Of a stretch of DNA of 38,801 nt, positions 1-8,730 are shown in pieces (positions within the stretch are counted from its first letter, which is position 1; each line of letters opens with the position of its first letter). The position numbers and the translations under genes were made by a program. Under the pieces are notes generated by a model, which saw only the letters and a program-made list of their open reading frames with translations, was not told where the DNA came from and ran no database searches. Origin of the DNA: Chloroflexota bacterium (lineage in GTDB: Bacteria > Chloroflexota > Anaerolineae > Anaerolineales > UBA4823); NCBI GenBank assembly GCA_020349245.1, contig CP070764.1:4026677-4065477 (forward strand), written 5' to 3'.

Positions 1-846
1 GTTTCCAGCCCCCATATCAATCGTGATGTTGAGTGCAGGTCCATCGCCTTCCAATGTATATTCGCTGCCAGAACTTGACCACTCACCCCCAACATCGACG
101 TTCGCCAAGCCGCTCTTGAACCGCAATGTCGCCGGCGTTCCTTCTGGAACAACAATCACGATACTGCTCAAACCAGATTTAATCTGCACTTCTGCATCTT
201 GCTGAAGTTCACCGGAGAAATCCAATAGATAATCCCCGGCCCCGCTGCGGAAATCAAAATCACGGAAATTCGCATTTGCCAGCCCCGATAGCGAAGCTTT
301 TGAAGCCCCGGTCTCATACCTCATCATATCCATAACCACCGGGTTCACTTCGGAGAAAGACAAGCTGGTATTTGCTGCGCCTTCTGCGATCCGCAGCTCA
401 TGGAGCGGGATTCCACCGAACTCATATTCTCCCTGATACCCACCTGCAAAGATCTCCAGTTCCATTGGTGATTCACCTAATGCCAGATCCCATTGATTCT
501 TGATATCCGCACCCAGCCTTGGGAACAGGTTGAGATCGTCAACCTGGGGAGAAATCTCTACCCTTGAATCAGTTTCAGTCACTTTCGGTTTCAAATCAGC
601 AACATTGTAAGTTGCCGTCCCAGAAACCAGCCAATCCGCGGAACCTGGGCTTATAGTCAAGTCTCCAGCGCCAAATTTAAGATTGACCTTTGTGATTTCA
701 TCGGCACTCCGGGCTGGAACCTCAATCTCGTAAGTCTCGAGCGGACCAACTTCAACTCCTCGCATATCCGAATTGATCGTGAATGTGCAAGCTAGCATAG
801 TTAATGCTAAAACAGCAACCGCCAGGAATAATTTCGTTTTGTTCAT
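1..846 (-). CDS. Predicted lipoprotein, toast-rack/DUF2154-like, 3' end cut by window edge
   Basis: The reading frame is open from the ATG at 846 down to base 1, giving 282 residues without a stop. The N-terminus is a lipoprotein signal peptide with a lipobox (TMLAC, Cys at about residue 20). The rest is Gly/Ser/Asp-rich with alternating hydrophobic residues and repeats of the type FGAGDLTI, FRSGAGDYLLDF and FKSGLANVDV. That pattern is typical of the beta-solenoid 'toast rack' putative adhesin domains. The start is supported by GAGGAGG 6 bases upstream, and a TATAAT box lies at 881-886 on the minus strand. It is probably anchored on the outer face of the membrane. Family membership is inferred from the pattern, and the specific role is unknown. 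Confidence 0.75.
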   Translation of the reverse strand, partial: MNKTKLFLAVAVLALTMLACTFTINSDMRGVEVGPLETYEIEVPARSADEITKVNLKFGAGDLTISPGSADWLVSGTATYNVADLKPKVTETDSRVEISPQVDDLNLFPRLGADIKNQWDLALGESPMELEIFAGGYQGEYEFGGIPLHELRIAEGAANTSLSFSEVNPVVMDMMRYETGASKASLSGLANANFRDFDFRSGAGDYLLDFSGELQQDAEVQIKSGLSSIVIVVPEGTPATLRFKSGLANVDVGGEWSSSGSEYTLEGDGPALNITIDMGAGN

Positions 847-1030
847 ATCAACCTCCTCTTTGGGTCTCATTCTATCTATCATTATATACGCTATCCCGTG
901 ATAAAAGTTGCATGAAAACGCTGTGCAAAGGTGGAGATATGAGCACCCATATCGATATCACCTCCAGGGATTACAGGTGCAGTGTGGTTTCTCATTAATA
1001 TATTGTTAGCCTTAAATAATGATAGGTTAT

Positions 1031-1354
1031 TCATCCATGATGTGCTTCCAGGCAGACCACACCTTCCGCACCTACTTCTGCTTCATGGACCAGCCCTCTT
1101 GGCAGATCTAACCGGTCTCCGATGCTCAGCTGCACCCGTTCATTAATCTCCGGGAGGACAAAGGTAATGGATCCCTGAACCACATAGATAATTTTATGAT
1201 ATTGGTGACTATGGGCTTCATAGATTTCACCTGGTAAATTTGACCAGCGATATGCTTGATATCCTGCTTGGTTGAGTAAACTGCGCAGTTCAGACTCGTC
1301 TGGGGGTTTATTATGATCCCACCGCGTGATTTTGTACCCTGAAATCAAAGCCAT
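1031..1354 (-). CDS. Small single-domain cupin protein
   Basis: A 107-residue protein that is almost entirely one cupin barrel. Cupin motif 1 is visible around residues 42-61 (GEIYEAHSHQYHKIIYVVQG) and motif 2 around residues 78-88 (GDRLDLPRGLVH). The histidines suggest a bound metal, although the usual motif 1 glutamate position is not obvious. Small cupins of this type include sugar isomerases, dioxygenase-like enzymes and sensors, so no substrate can be assigned. The start has AGGAG upstream (about 1365-1370). It is transcribed towards the lipoprotein gene, with about 185 bases between them. Confidence 0.75.
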   Translation of the reverse strand: MALISGYKITRWDHNKPPDESELRSLLNQAGYQAYRWSNLPGEIYEAHSHQYHKIIYVVQGSITFVLPEINERVQLSIGDRLDLPRGLVHEAEVGAEGVVCLEAHHG

Positions 1355-1544
1355 ACCTTTCTCTCCTTTTCCACTAGAATGCTAAATAATTTTACTCTCC
1401 TTATGCGAGTCTTCCCTTGGCCTATCTTTGCTTGCACAAATAATCAATTTGAGGGAAAATAAAGCTTAATTGCTCGCACCGTGATATCCATACTCCTGGT
1501 TTTTATTTTGTAAACTGAGTTCTAATAAGAGGAGGTTCAAAGAT

Positions 1545-1946
1545 ATGTCTGAAATACCTGATCCCAAAGGAGAATTTTCCGCAGATGATTTGTCATCGGA
1601 ATTCAAACAGCTGGGAGATAATCTAAAAAAAATCTTCATCGATGCCTGGGAGAGTGAAAAAGTACAGAATATGCAGAATGAGATTGGTGAGGGTTTAGCT
1701 GAATTAGGAGAAACGCTGAAAAAGACTGCGGAAGAAATCCAAGAAAGCGAACCTGGACAGCGTTTTAAATCTGAAGCTGAAGACTTTCGTGATCGAGTCC
1801 GCAGTGGCGAAGTTGAAGGTAAAATCAAGTCGGATTTAAAATCTGTCTTGCATAAACTAAATATTGAATTGGAAAAAGCAGTTCCTTCACAGAAATCAGC
1901 AGCAACAGGTGAAGACGAGGGATCTGCGAGTGAACAGGATGGTTAG
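1545..1946 (+). CDS. Charged, helix-rich hypothetical protein, first gene of a gerW-like unit
   Basis: A 133-residue acidic protein with no signal peptide and no membrane segment. Residues 15-110 have the heptad-like spacing of long amphipathic or coiled-coil helices (for example LAELGETLKKTAEEIQESEP), and the C-terminal 20 residues are Glu/Ser/Gly-rich and probably disordered. The start is preceded by AAGAGGAGG at a good distance. Its 3' end overlaps the start of the next gene, so the two are probably translationally coupled. I do not recognise a named family. Its place beside two GerW-like proteins suggests a partner or scaffold role, which is inference only. Confidence 0.7.
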   Translation: MSEIPDPKGEFSADDLSSEFKQLGDNLKKIFIDAWESEKVQNMQNEIGEGLAELGETLKKTAEEIQESEPGQRFKSEAEDFRDRVRSGEVEGKIKSDLKSVLHKLNIELEKAVPSQKSAATGEDEGSASEQDG

Positions 1947-2229
1947 AAGGGTAATCGTTCAGCAGACCAGCGCTGGAGAACCCATTCAGGTGGGTGAGCT
2001 GAATGTCTATCCCATCTCGAGATCTTACCGCATCGAATTCCCCAAAGCCAGCGGCGGCATAATCTGGAACAAGCCTCTCGCGGTTATCGTCGAGGATAAA
2101 TCGAGGAATCGACAAGTGATCCCGATTATCGATTATACGCGGCGGATTCAAATTACTTTGCTCCTCGCAGGATTTTTTGGCACAATCCTGACCTGGTTAA
2201 TTTTCAAGGGGAATAAATCAAGTCCCTAG
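1930..2229 (+). CDS. Short GerW/YtfJ-like paralogue with C-terminal membrane segment
   Basis: A protein of about 99 residues starting at GTG 1930, which has GAGGG 8 bases upstream; an in-frame ATG at 1939 is the alternative. It overlaps the previous gene. By eye it aligns along its length with the next gene product: GEPIQVGELNVYPIS against GVPVEVGATKIIPAA, then a Gly-Gly turn, KPLAVIVEDK against RPVAIVIASP, VIPIIDYT against VEPVADRT, and a hydrophobic C-terminus containing AGF. It is therefore probably a divergent, shortened duplicate lacking the Gly-rich and acidic insert. Residues about 72-92 form a membrane segment. The alignment is a visual observation, not a computed score. Confidence 0.65.
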   Translation: MNRMVRRVIVQQTSAGEPIQVGELNVYPISRSYRIEFPKASGGIIWNKPLAVIVEDKSRNRQVIPIIDYTRRIQITLLLAGFFGTILTWLIFKGNKSSP

Positions 2230-2243
2230 GAAGGAGAAACTTT

Positions 2244-2696
2244 ATGGATAAGGTGGTTAAAGGTCCTGGAGATGCAGCTGGCGACATTCTGCATCAGACT
2301 ATCAAGGACATCAACCCAAACATCAGGGCTTTGCTTGAAACTGCCAGCGTCGAACGGGTTTATGGAGTACCGGTAGAGGTTGGAGCGACAAAGATCATTC
2401 CCGCAGCTGAAAACCTCGTGGTGATGGGTTTTGGTGCAGCCAGCGGTTCCTTTTCTTCGGAAATGACCGCTGATGAGGAAAACCAACCCGAAGATGATTC
2501 CAGCGGAGAGGGATTGGGTGGGGGTGCTGCTGGCGGTGGGAGAACACTCTCCAGGCCTGTGGCAATTGTGATTGCTTCTCCGGACGGTGTCAGGGTAGAG
2601 CCTGTCGCAGACCGGACCAAGGTGATCATGGCAGCCATCACGGCTGCTGGATTCGTGGCTGGCATGTTCTTCCGCATGAGCAGGGGACCAAAATAA
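2244..2696 (+). CDS. gerW: GerW/YtfJ family protein
   Basis: A 150-residue protein matching the GerW (YtfJ) family: an N-terminal stretch GVPVEVGATKIIPAAE, then a VVMGFGAASG turn, an acidic then Gly-rich insert (about residues 75-105), the RPVAIVIASPDGVRVEPV strand pair, and a hydrophobic C-terminal segment. In Bacillus, GerW is needed for normal spore germination, but relatives occur widely in non-sporulating bacteria where the function is not established. AAGGAG lies about 9 bases before the ATG. It follows the short paralogue by 14 bases and is the last gene of the unit. No spore genes are visible in the window. Confidence 0.8.
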   Translation: MDKVVKGPGDAAGDILHQTIKDINPNIRALLETASVERVYGVPVEVGATKIIPAAENLVVMGFGAASGSFSSEMTADEENQPEDDSSGEGLGGGAAGGGRTLSRPVAIVIASPDGVRVEPVADRTKVIMAAITAAGFVAGMFFRMSRGPK

Positions 2697-2705
2697 ATTC
2701 AGCTA

Positions 2706-3638
2706 TCAACCTGATTTTATTGCTATATCATGGAGCTGGTCCGCATAAGATTGGATCAGCTCCTTGTATGTTATTTTTGACCGCCACGTTTGGGGGATAG
2801 CCTCAAGACCATAATATGCTCCTGCCAGCTGCCCGTAAACCGCCCCGGTTGGGTCCGCGTCATCCCCCAAGTTAACCCCAAGTAAGCAGCCATCCAGAAA
2901 GCTGTTACTATGGTAAAAAGCCCATAGTGCTGCTTCAAGGGAAGCCACGACATTGCCTGTTCCTTTTATCTCCGGTGGCTGCTTCCTCGTAAATGAGCCC
3001 CTCGCAATTTGATCGATCTCTTCAACCAGCGGCTGATCCTGCCAATAGTCTTTTTGAGGACAATATCGCTCGCTGAGCAATTCTTCCTTTGAAACCCCCT
3101 CCAATGCCCCGGCGATTAATCCGCCAAAAAAACGGCAGGCATCTACAGCAGCTCTAGCACCGTGGGTGGTCTGTGAGCTGATCCCGCTTTTTTCCGGAGC
3201 CTCAAATGGATGACCAGCAAAGAACATCGGTACCGGTGCCAAGCGCATCAAGGAGCCATTCCCAGCTGAATCTGGATCTGTGGACCCACTGATAGGATCA
3301 CCTGATCGTTCGTATTAGATCAAGGCAGCTTGAATTGTATTTCCGATATCAATGCACCGGCCAGTGCTGCTCAGGTAACCCGTGCGAAACCAGCGAATAT
3401 ATCTGTCCATCTGGTCTGATAAATTAAATCCCTGACATTGGATTAAAGATTCCGCCAGGCAGAGAGCCATTGCAGTATCATCTGTCCATTGACCGGGTGC
3501 CAGGCCAAAGGGACCTCCACCCACCATATCATTGAGCGGGTTAACGCTCCCTGTTGGCTGAAACTCGAGGGTTGTACCCAGCGCATCGCCAGTAGCCAGA
3601 CCTAATGAACAGCCCCGGAACTGGTCAATCTGGTTCAT
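2706..3638 (-). pseudogene. ADP-ribosylglycohydrolase (DraG family) interrupted by one in-frame TAA
   Basis: Reading from the ATG at 3638, the frame is a full-length DraG-type hydrolase (about 310 codons) except for a single TAA at 3317-3315 (codon 108). The frame continues unchanged beyond it (YERSGDPISGSTDPDSAGNG), so there is no frameshift. Family motifs occur on both sides: GDALG and WTDDTAMAL (residues 17-59) before the stop, and NGSLMRLAP and GDDADPTGAVYGQLAGA after it. These enzymes remove ADP-ribose from proteins or small molecules using two metal ions. The ATG overlaps the stop of the preceding SEDS/PBP gene as TAATG, implying translational coupling. It could be a very recent pseudogene, a sequencing error, or two separately translated fragments (a TTG at 3251 could restart). 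Confidence 0.85.
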
Positions 3639-6364
3639 TAATATCCCTCAGGAGTTGATTCATACTGCATGGCAGCCGCGATCATGTTCTGGCCGATCTC
3701 CATCGCCAATAAAGGATCGTCTTCTTCTAATAAGACCAATAATGCAACGGGAGTGCCTGTCCAATTTGGCAGGCTGCCAGCCAAGTACCAGGTGATCGTC
3801 CGATCATCTTCGTTCAAGGTACTTGCAACACTGCTCCAAACAGGCAAACCCTCAGTCGCCAGTGAATTGGCAATAAAATCAGCGTTATCCTGTGAAAAAA
3901 CCTGCCTTTCTTCTCTCTCAGGTGGAAAAACTGACCAACCTGTTTCCGGTAGATTCGCCGCAGTGATAATCTGTGCTGCAGGGAGCGCGCCGTCGGAACT
4001 GAGTGTCGCTGCTGCAAGGACCACCTGCAGAGGGCTGACCAGGAAATCTGGTTGATCACCCAGCAGCTCCCCGGAAGAAGTGCTGCCTTGCACATCAGAA
4101 CCCTGCTTATCAAATTGGGTCGGATCTGGAAACTCGAATAACCCCAATTCTGCATAGAAATCTTGAGTATCAATAGCATCCAATTGCTTGCTCAAATCTT
4201 CCGGCAACGTACAACCCGCGGCGATAGGTGCAGCCCAGCTCGTTCCAGCTGGGGCAATGGCACAGTCGAGATTCGCAAACAGGCTTTCATAGCTTTGATT
4301 GCCATCCAGGTAGGTGAGGTCTCCCTGCTCGTTGAAAGCCGCCAGCAAAAATGGTCCTAATATCGCACCTGGACGGTATCTTCCTTGAAATGCTCGGTTG
4401 ACAAGCGGGGATTCTGGACTACTCACCAATGCTGGCCAGATATCCTCCAATTGATTGGGATCAAACGTTGGATGGGAGGCAACTGCAAGCACCTCGCCAT
4501 TTTCAGCATTGAGCAAGATTAAAGCACCCGTGTGATCTCCTAAAAGCTCGTCGGCAGTTCCCTGCAGGTCCATGTCCAGACTCAAGCGGATATCAACACC
4601 GGGAGGGGGCTGCCCATAAAGCAGGTGATTCCACCAGATCTCGAACTCTGAAGGACCAAGAAGACCCCGCAGGTATGGATCGAGATCTGCTTCAAGACCA
4701 GATTGGCCGTACAACGGATGCGAATAACCAATGGTGGAGCCAAGGGCTGGGAAATTGTATGCCCGCCAATAATCCCCAGGAACTCCTTCCGTGCTCGCCA
4801 GAGGGTTATTCTCTCGATCCAGGATTTCACCCCGCCTGACCTGCCTGTCAGCTATCGATCTTCTGGCATTATCCGTTCGCTCCAACAGGTCCGGTCCCCG
4901 GAAATATGTCCACCACCCAACTACCAGCGCAACAGCGCCCAGGCAAACCAAGAGGAGGTACCCCAGGCGAGTGAACAATCGCGGATTTCGAGGTAGGGTT
5001 GGACTTTCATTTCCACTCTGGCTGATCAGGATCAGCAGCAGCAGCGAGATAAATGCAGTTACCAGGGATGAACCACCATAAGAGACAAACGGCAACGTCA
5101 CCCCGGTTAGAGGCAGCAGGCGAATATTTCCACCGATGATCAGCAGGCTCTGCCCGATCAGGTATGCTGTGAGACCTGCAGCGAGCAAGCGGCGAAAGTT
5201 ATCGGGGGCTCGCATCGCGATCCGCACTCCGGCAGCAGTCAACATCATGAGCAACGCGATTAATGCAATCGCGGCTATCATTCCCCCCTCTTCAATAATG
5301 GCAGAAAAGATGAAATCAGAGTGAGATATCGGCACCAGGGTTGGGCTGCCCATTCCTGGACCTCTTCCCCCGACACCGCCATTCGCCATGGCAATGATGG
5401 ATTGAACGATTTGATAGGACCTATCACTCGGATCCAGCCATGGGTTCAGCCAAGCATCAATTCGCAAGCGAACGACATCAAACATGAAATAACCGCTTAT
5501 ACCGGCTGCCAAGAGCAGGATGGCACTACTGATCAAAACAATTTTTCGCTCGGTAGCCAGGTAAACGATCACCGCAAAGAGAAATAGAAAAATGGTCGCC
5601 GTACCCAGGTCTCTCTGCACCAGAAGCAGAAGCACGGTCAATCCGGTCATTAACAGGATTGGTGCCAGCAACGGTAATGAAGAGGGTTGTGGACCATTTT
5701 GATCTCCATCCTTACCGTTCTGGATTTTGTTATCCTCCGATCCCGCCCTTGACGACCAGCTCACCCAGGGCTGCTTATCGGATAGATATGCTGAAAGATA
5801 AATTACCAACAGCAGCTTTAGCGGTTCTGAAGGTTGCAAATATACTCCACAACATCCTAACCACAAACGCGGTCCTATTTCGCTGGCAGGATTTGTCCCG
5901 AAAAATAACGTCAGGGCAGTAAGGATGAGGCCCCCGGTCAATAATACATATTTATAACGTCGGAGAAATTTCAGGTCAGTCGGCAAGCGCAATCCCAGGG
6001 TAAACACGACCAGGGCAATCACCAGCCACATCGTTTGTCTATATCCAAAATCTGGAAACAAACGCCAGATCGTCATCAACCCCCACCCGCTGAGTAGACC
6101 TGCGAGCGGCAAGAGGTAGGGATCTCTTTCAGGTAAATGCCGCCTCGTTTGCCGATCGGCAAGAAATAGAATGACAACCCAGACCACAAATCCAAGCCAG
6201 TGGTTGTAGCGATAATCCACCTGCCAGCTGCGTGCTCGAGCCGCGGGTGCAATACTTAAGGCCGCAGCATACAGACCCAGAAATACTGCAGCTATCACCA
6301 GCAATCGACCCTGCAGGTAATTTGGAGATTGAGAAACCCGAATTTTTCTTGTGGTTGGAGACAT
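3638..6364 (-). CDS. SEDS (RodA/FtsW) polymerase fused to a catalytically degenerate PBP transpeptidase domain
   Basis: A 908-residue fusion. Residues about 20-450 are a polytopic SEDS glycosyltransferase with its conserved features: LQPSEPLK (176-183), the RDLGTA loop carrying the catalytic Asp (252), [14 protein letters not shown] (348-361) and YGGSSL (429-434). After a membrane segment near 467-486, residues about 505-905 follow a class B PBP plan: [21 protein letters not shown] (631-637), PLVNRAFQG and SPLQ (787-790). At the SxxK position the sequence is PGAILG (665-670), so the nucleophilic Ser is Ala667 and the Lys is Gly670. No SxN or KTG motif is seen where expected. The polymerase half should be active; the transpeptidase half should not. 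It follows mtnP by 53 bases and belongs to the fha envelope block. Confidence 0.85.
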   Translation of the reverse strand: MSPTTRKIRVSQSPNYLQGRLLVIAAVFLGLYAAALSIAPAARARSWQVDYRYNHWLGFVVWVVILFLADRQTRRHLPERDPYLLPLAGLLSGWGLMTIWRLFPDFGYRQTMWLVIALVVFTLGLRLPTDLKFLRRYKYVLLTGGLILTALTLFFGTNPASEIGPRLWLGCCGVYLQPSEPLKLLLVIYLSAYLSDKQPWVSWSSRAGSEDNKIQNGKDGDQNGPQPSSLPLLAPILLMTGLTVLLLLVQRDLGTATIFLFLFAVIVYLATERKIVLISSAILLLAAGISGYFMFDVVRLRIDAWLNPWLDPSDRSYQIVQSIIAMANGGVGGRGPGMGSPTLVPISHSDFIFSAIIEEGGMIAAIALIALLMMLTAAGVRIAMRAPDNFRRLLAAGLTAYLIGQSLLIIGGNIRLLPLTGVTLPFVSYGGSSLVTAFISLLLLILISQSGNESPTLPRNPRLFTRLGYLLLVCLGAVALVVGWWTYFRGPDLLERTDNARRSIADRQVRRGEILDRENNPLASTEGVPGDYWRAYNFPALGSTIGYSHPLYGQSGLEADLDPYLRGLLGPSEFEIWWNHLLYGQPPPGVDIRLSLDMDLQGTADELLGDHTGALILLNAENGEVLAVASHPTFDPNQLEDIWPALVSSPESPLVNRAFQGRYRPGAILGPFLLAAFNEQGDLTYLDGNQSYESLFANLDCAIAPAGTSWAAPIAAGCTLPEDLSKQLDAIDTQDFYAELGLFEFPDPTQFDKQGSDVQGSTSSGELLGDQPDFLVSPLQVVLAAATLSSDGALPAAQIITAANLPETGWSVFPPEREERQVFSQDNADFIANSLATEGLPVWSSVASTLNEDDRTITWYLAGSLPNWTGTPVALLVLLEEDDPLLAMEIGQNMIAAAMQYESTPEGY

Positions 6365-6417
6365 TGGACTTGATGGTTGGGGAAAATCGTACTGATTGGC
6401 TCCCCGAACCAGCTCGT

Positions 6418-7275
6418 TTACTTCAAATATTTATCCACCAGGAGACCAAGTCGCTGGCGAGCTTCTGGCGGGATCGCTTCCGGATTTGTGATCACAGCAG
6501 CTGCCAGCGCATGCTCGCAATCACACATTCTCTCCCGATCCAAATTCTTGACAATATTCCGCATCGCTTCTTGAGCAACAGTCGCATTGCTATGCAGAAT
6601 CTCGACTACCATCTCTACGCTAACCGGTTTTTCACTGATATGCCAGACATCATAATCTGTCACGTGGGCCAGGGTCGTGTAGCACATTTCAGCTTCCTTC
6701 GCCAGGAATGCTTCTGGAGAGCTGGTCATACCGATAATCGACATTCCCCATGAACGATAGGTATTTGATTCAACTCGAGTGGAGAAACGCGGCCCTTCAA
6801 TAGCTATGTATGCGCCTCCGAAATGTACATTATTTCCCGTTAATTTAACCGCTTGGTAAGCAATCTCGGATAAATCTGCGCAAAACGGGTCAGGAATGCT
6901 GATATGGGCGACCAATCCCTCTTCAAAAAATGTTCGCGCTCTGCCCCTGGTGAAATCAAAGAGCTGGTCAGGAATAACAATGTCCCCAGGAACATAATCT
7001 TCGCGCAGCGAACCACAAGCGCTGATGCCCACGATCCGTTCGACTCCCAGGCTCTTCAAGGCATAAATGTTCGCCCGGTAATTTATTTCCGATGGATTTA
7101 GATGGTGTCCAACCCCATGACGGGCAAGAAAAGCAACGGATACCCCTTCCAATTTACCGACCAGTATGGGCGTACTGGGCTGACCAAAGGGGGTGGTCAA
7201 GGTTTTTTCCTCAGTGATTTCGATACCCGGCATTTCATACAGGCCAGATCCACCTATGATGGCTACTTTGCACAT
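6418..7275 (-). CDS. mtnP: S-methyl-5'-thioadenosine phosphorylase
   Basis: A 285-residue nucleoside phosphorylase of the PNP/MTAP family. It should split methylthioadenosine with phosphate into adenine and methylthioribose-1-phosphate in methionine salvage. Visible motifs are the phosphate-binding GGSGLY (8-13) and ARHGVGH loops, SACGSL, the family signature GGAYIAIEGPRFSTR, MTSSPEAFLAKEAEM, and the TDYDVW base-binding segment. The start has GGAAGGAGG at a good distance. It sits between fhaB and the SEDS/PBP fusion in one apparent transcript, although its chemistry has no obvious link to them. Inosine- or purine-nucleoside-specific relatives are the main alternative, but the SSPEA and TDYD motifs favour MTAP. 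Confidence 0.88.
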   Translation of the reverse strand: MCKVAIIGGSGLYEMPGIEITEEKTLTTPFGQPSTPILVGKLEGVSVAFLARHGVGHHLNPSEINYRANIYALKSLGVERIVGISACGSLREDYVPGDIVIPDQLFDFTRGRARTFFEEGLVAHISIPDPFCADLSEIAYQAVKLTGNNVHFGGAYIAIEGPRFSTRVESNTYRSWGMSIIGMTSSPEAFLAKEAEMCYTTLAHVTDYDVWHISEKPVSVEMVVEILHSNATVAQEAMRNIVKNLDRERMCDCEHALAAAVITNPEAIPPEARQRLGLLVDKYLK

Positions 7276-7358
7276 CTCTTACCTCCTTCCATGCATACTT
7301 GGGGTGAGATAACCTTCAAGCCTGACCTGTTGCGCATATTTCAATTTTGCAGACAGAT

Positions 7359-7802
7359 TCATTTCGAATCCGGAAGGCTCTCGCTGATTTCTGCTTTTAA
7401 GATTACTTGGCCAAGCTGAAGTTCATCATTTGAGGTCAAGACTACCGGTGTTGTGAGCAATTCAAGATTCAACAAGGTCCCATTCCTGGAGTGTAAATCC
7501 TCAATCCACCAATTGTTATGGTGGTAAGAGAGACGTGCATGTTCAGCGGAGACAGTATTCACATCAAAGACCAAATCACAACGCTGGTCACGACCGATCA
7601 CCACTTCCGGATTATTAAAATGGTAAACCTTTGAACCAGTATCTGTTTCTTCAACCAAGCTGATCCCCGGAATTTGCCTTGCAATGATGAGTTCCGATTG
7701 GCGCCTGATATCCCTCCACAGCGTCAGCAGTGCCCATCCCAGGAAAGCATAGAGGGTCAAGGCCATTACTAGGCGGAGGGCAAGTAGAAGCGTTCCGCTC
7801 AT
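7359..7802 (-). CDS. fhaB: Membrane-anchored FHA domain protein (FhaB-like)
   Basis: A 147-residue protein with one N-terminal membrane segment (about residues 5-28) and a cytoplasmic FHA domain (about 65-137). The phosphothreonine-binding landmarks are present: VVIGRDQRCD, VSAEHARL and DLHSRNGTLLN. FHA domains bind phosphothreonine made by Ser/Thr kinases. FhaB (FipA) of Actinobacteria has the same architecture and is encoded beside fhaA, rodA and pbpA. Here it starts 17 bases after fhaA and precedes mtnP and the SEDS/PBP fusion. No kinase or phosphatase gene lies in the window, so the phosphorylated partner is unknown. Confidence 0.85.
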   Translation of the reverse strand: MSGTLLLALRLVMALTLYAFLGWALLTLWRDIRRQSELIIARQIPGISLVEETDTGSKVYHFNNPEVVIGRDQRCDLVFDVNTVSAEHARLSYHHNNWWIEDLHSRNGTLLNLELLTTPVVLTSNDELQLGQVILKAEISESLPDSK

Positions 7803-7819
7803 ATAATTTACCTGTACAC

Positions 7820-8599
7820 CTATTCCTTATTATCTGGGGACATGGTCAGCTGCTGGGTAGCACTCTCATCCTCACCTGGTAAGTAGGATGCATCCTGACC
7901 ATAAATGATGTCTACACCAGCCAGGGTGATCACATCACCCCGGTAAAGGGTGGCCTGATCGGATCGCACACCGTTAACGTATGTTCCCCCAGATGAATCC
8001 AGATCAAAGATTACGTAATGACCTTTGATCGCCCTGATTTGAGCATGCGAGCGGGATACACGCATATCCTCTATCACCACATGGTTATCAATCCTTCTGC
8101 CTATATTGATTATCGACTGGGTAAGGGGAAAAATATTGCCATATACATTCAAGAATGCATATTCAGGAATTTGATCACTATCCTCCGAGTCTAATGTCAA
8201 AGTGTTTGTCTCTTCCAAATCTTGCAGGCTGAATTGGGCCAGCACCTTGATTTCTCCCGGTTTATTCTCTGCTGTAGAGCTCACTTTGATCCTGGGAGGT
8301 GCGGGGAAGCTGACCCCGTTTTCCTCTCCTATTTCGGATATCAAATCGCTTAATGCGCCGATCATAGATCGATCTTCAAAGTATTCAGCAGTTTTCAAAT
8401 CCACCTGGAGGATATATAAATCACCCGCAGTTTGCCTGCCAGATTCATCCGTAATTATGCTCGACTGCATTGCTGATACGATCAGGTTGCGAAGCCCATT
8501 TATTCTTCCCGCACCAGGAAAGAGTCGCGATGAACTACCTTCGATCATGTTCTGAAGTTTGTTTTCAAGATCGTTGAGTTTCTTGGTGAATAAATTCAT
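7820..8599 (-). CDS. fhaA: FhaA-like protein: DUF3662 domain plus FHA domain
   Basis: A 259-residue cytoplasmic protein. Residues 1-110 resemble the N-terminal domain of mycobacterial FhaA (DUF3662), with LNDLENKLQNMIEG, RLFPG and LYILQVDL. A linker follows, and residues about 150-240 form an FHA domain with INIGRRIDNHVVI, MRVSRSHAQI and DLDSSGGTYVNG. In mycobacteria FhaA binds the phosphorylated pseudokinase domain of the lipid II flippase MviN/MurJ and restrains wall synthesis; that role is known for the family and only inferred here. It is the first gene of the envelope block. No Shine-Dalgarno is visible, and a promoter at 8612-8640 predicts transcription starting about six bases before the ATG. 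Confidence 0.85.
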   Translation of the reverse strand: MNLFTKKLNDLENKLQNMIEGSSSRLFPGAGRINGLRNLIVSAMQSSIITDESGRQTAGDLYILQVDLKTAEYFEDRSMIGALSDLISEIGEENGVSFPAPPRIKVSSTAENKPGEIKVLAQFSLQDLEETNTLTLDSEDSDQIPEYAFLNVYGNIFPLTQSIINIGRRIDNHVVIEDMRVSRSHAQIRAIKGHYVIFDLDSSGGTYVNGVRSDQATLYRGDVITLAGVDIIYGQDASYLPGEDESATQQLTMSPDNKE

Positions 8600-8611
8600 A
8601 CTCAGGGACTA

Positions 8612-8640
8612 ATTATAGAAGGAAGGCAATCAGACTGCAA
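8612..8640 (-). promoter_or_regulatory. Predicted promoter of fhaA, nearly leaderless
   Basis: On the minus strand TTGCAG (8640-8635) and TATAAT (8617-8612) are separated by 17 bases. The -10 box is perfect and the -35 box is weak. The predicted start near 8605 leaves a 5' leader of only about six bases before the ATG at 8599. Confidence 0.55.
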
Positions 8641-8714
8641 GAGAGTTCAAATTAACTATTATTAATCTAGCAAAGACAATCCACTCGCTTTGCCAGATCT
8701 CATTCACCCCCAAG

Positions 8715-8730
8715 TGGTATACTGAAAATG
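8715..8730 (+). promoter_or_regulatory. Extended -10 promoter of the archease-rtcB unit, predicted leaderless
   Basis: TGGTATACT (8715-8723) is an extended -10 element. The standard spacing puts the first transcribed base at or next to 8730, the G of the GTG start of the archease gene. There is no Shine-Dalgarno before that GTG, which fits a leaderless message. No convincing -35 box is seen, as is common with extended -10 promoters. Confidence 0.5.

Noticed and set aside
2360..2677. 105-codon minus-strand frame opposite gerW
   Set aside because: It is Pro/Ala/Ser-rich as expected from the reverse strand of a Gly-rich gene, and has no ribosome site.
3315..3317. Possible recoding of the in-frame stop as selenocysteine or pyrrolysine
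   Set aside because: The codon is TAA, which is used for neither (TGA and TAG respectively).
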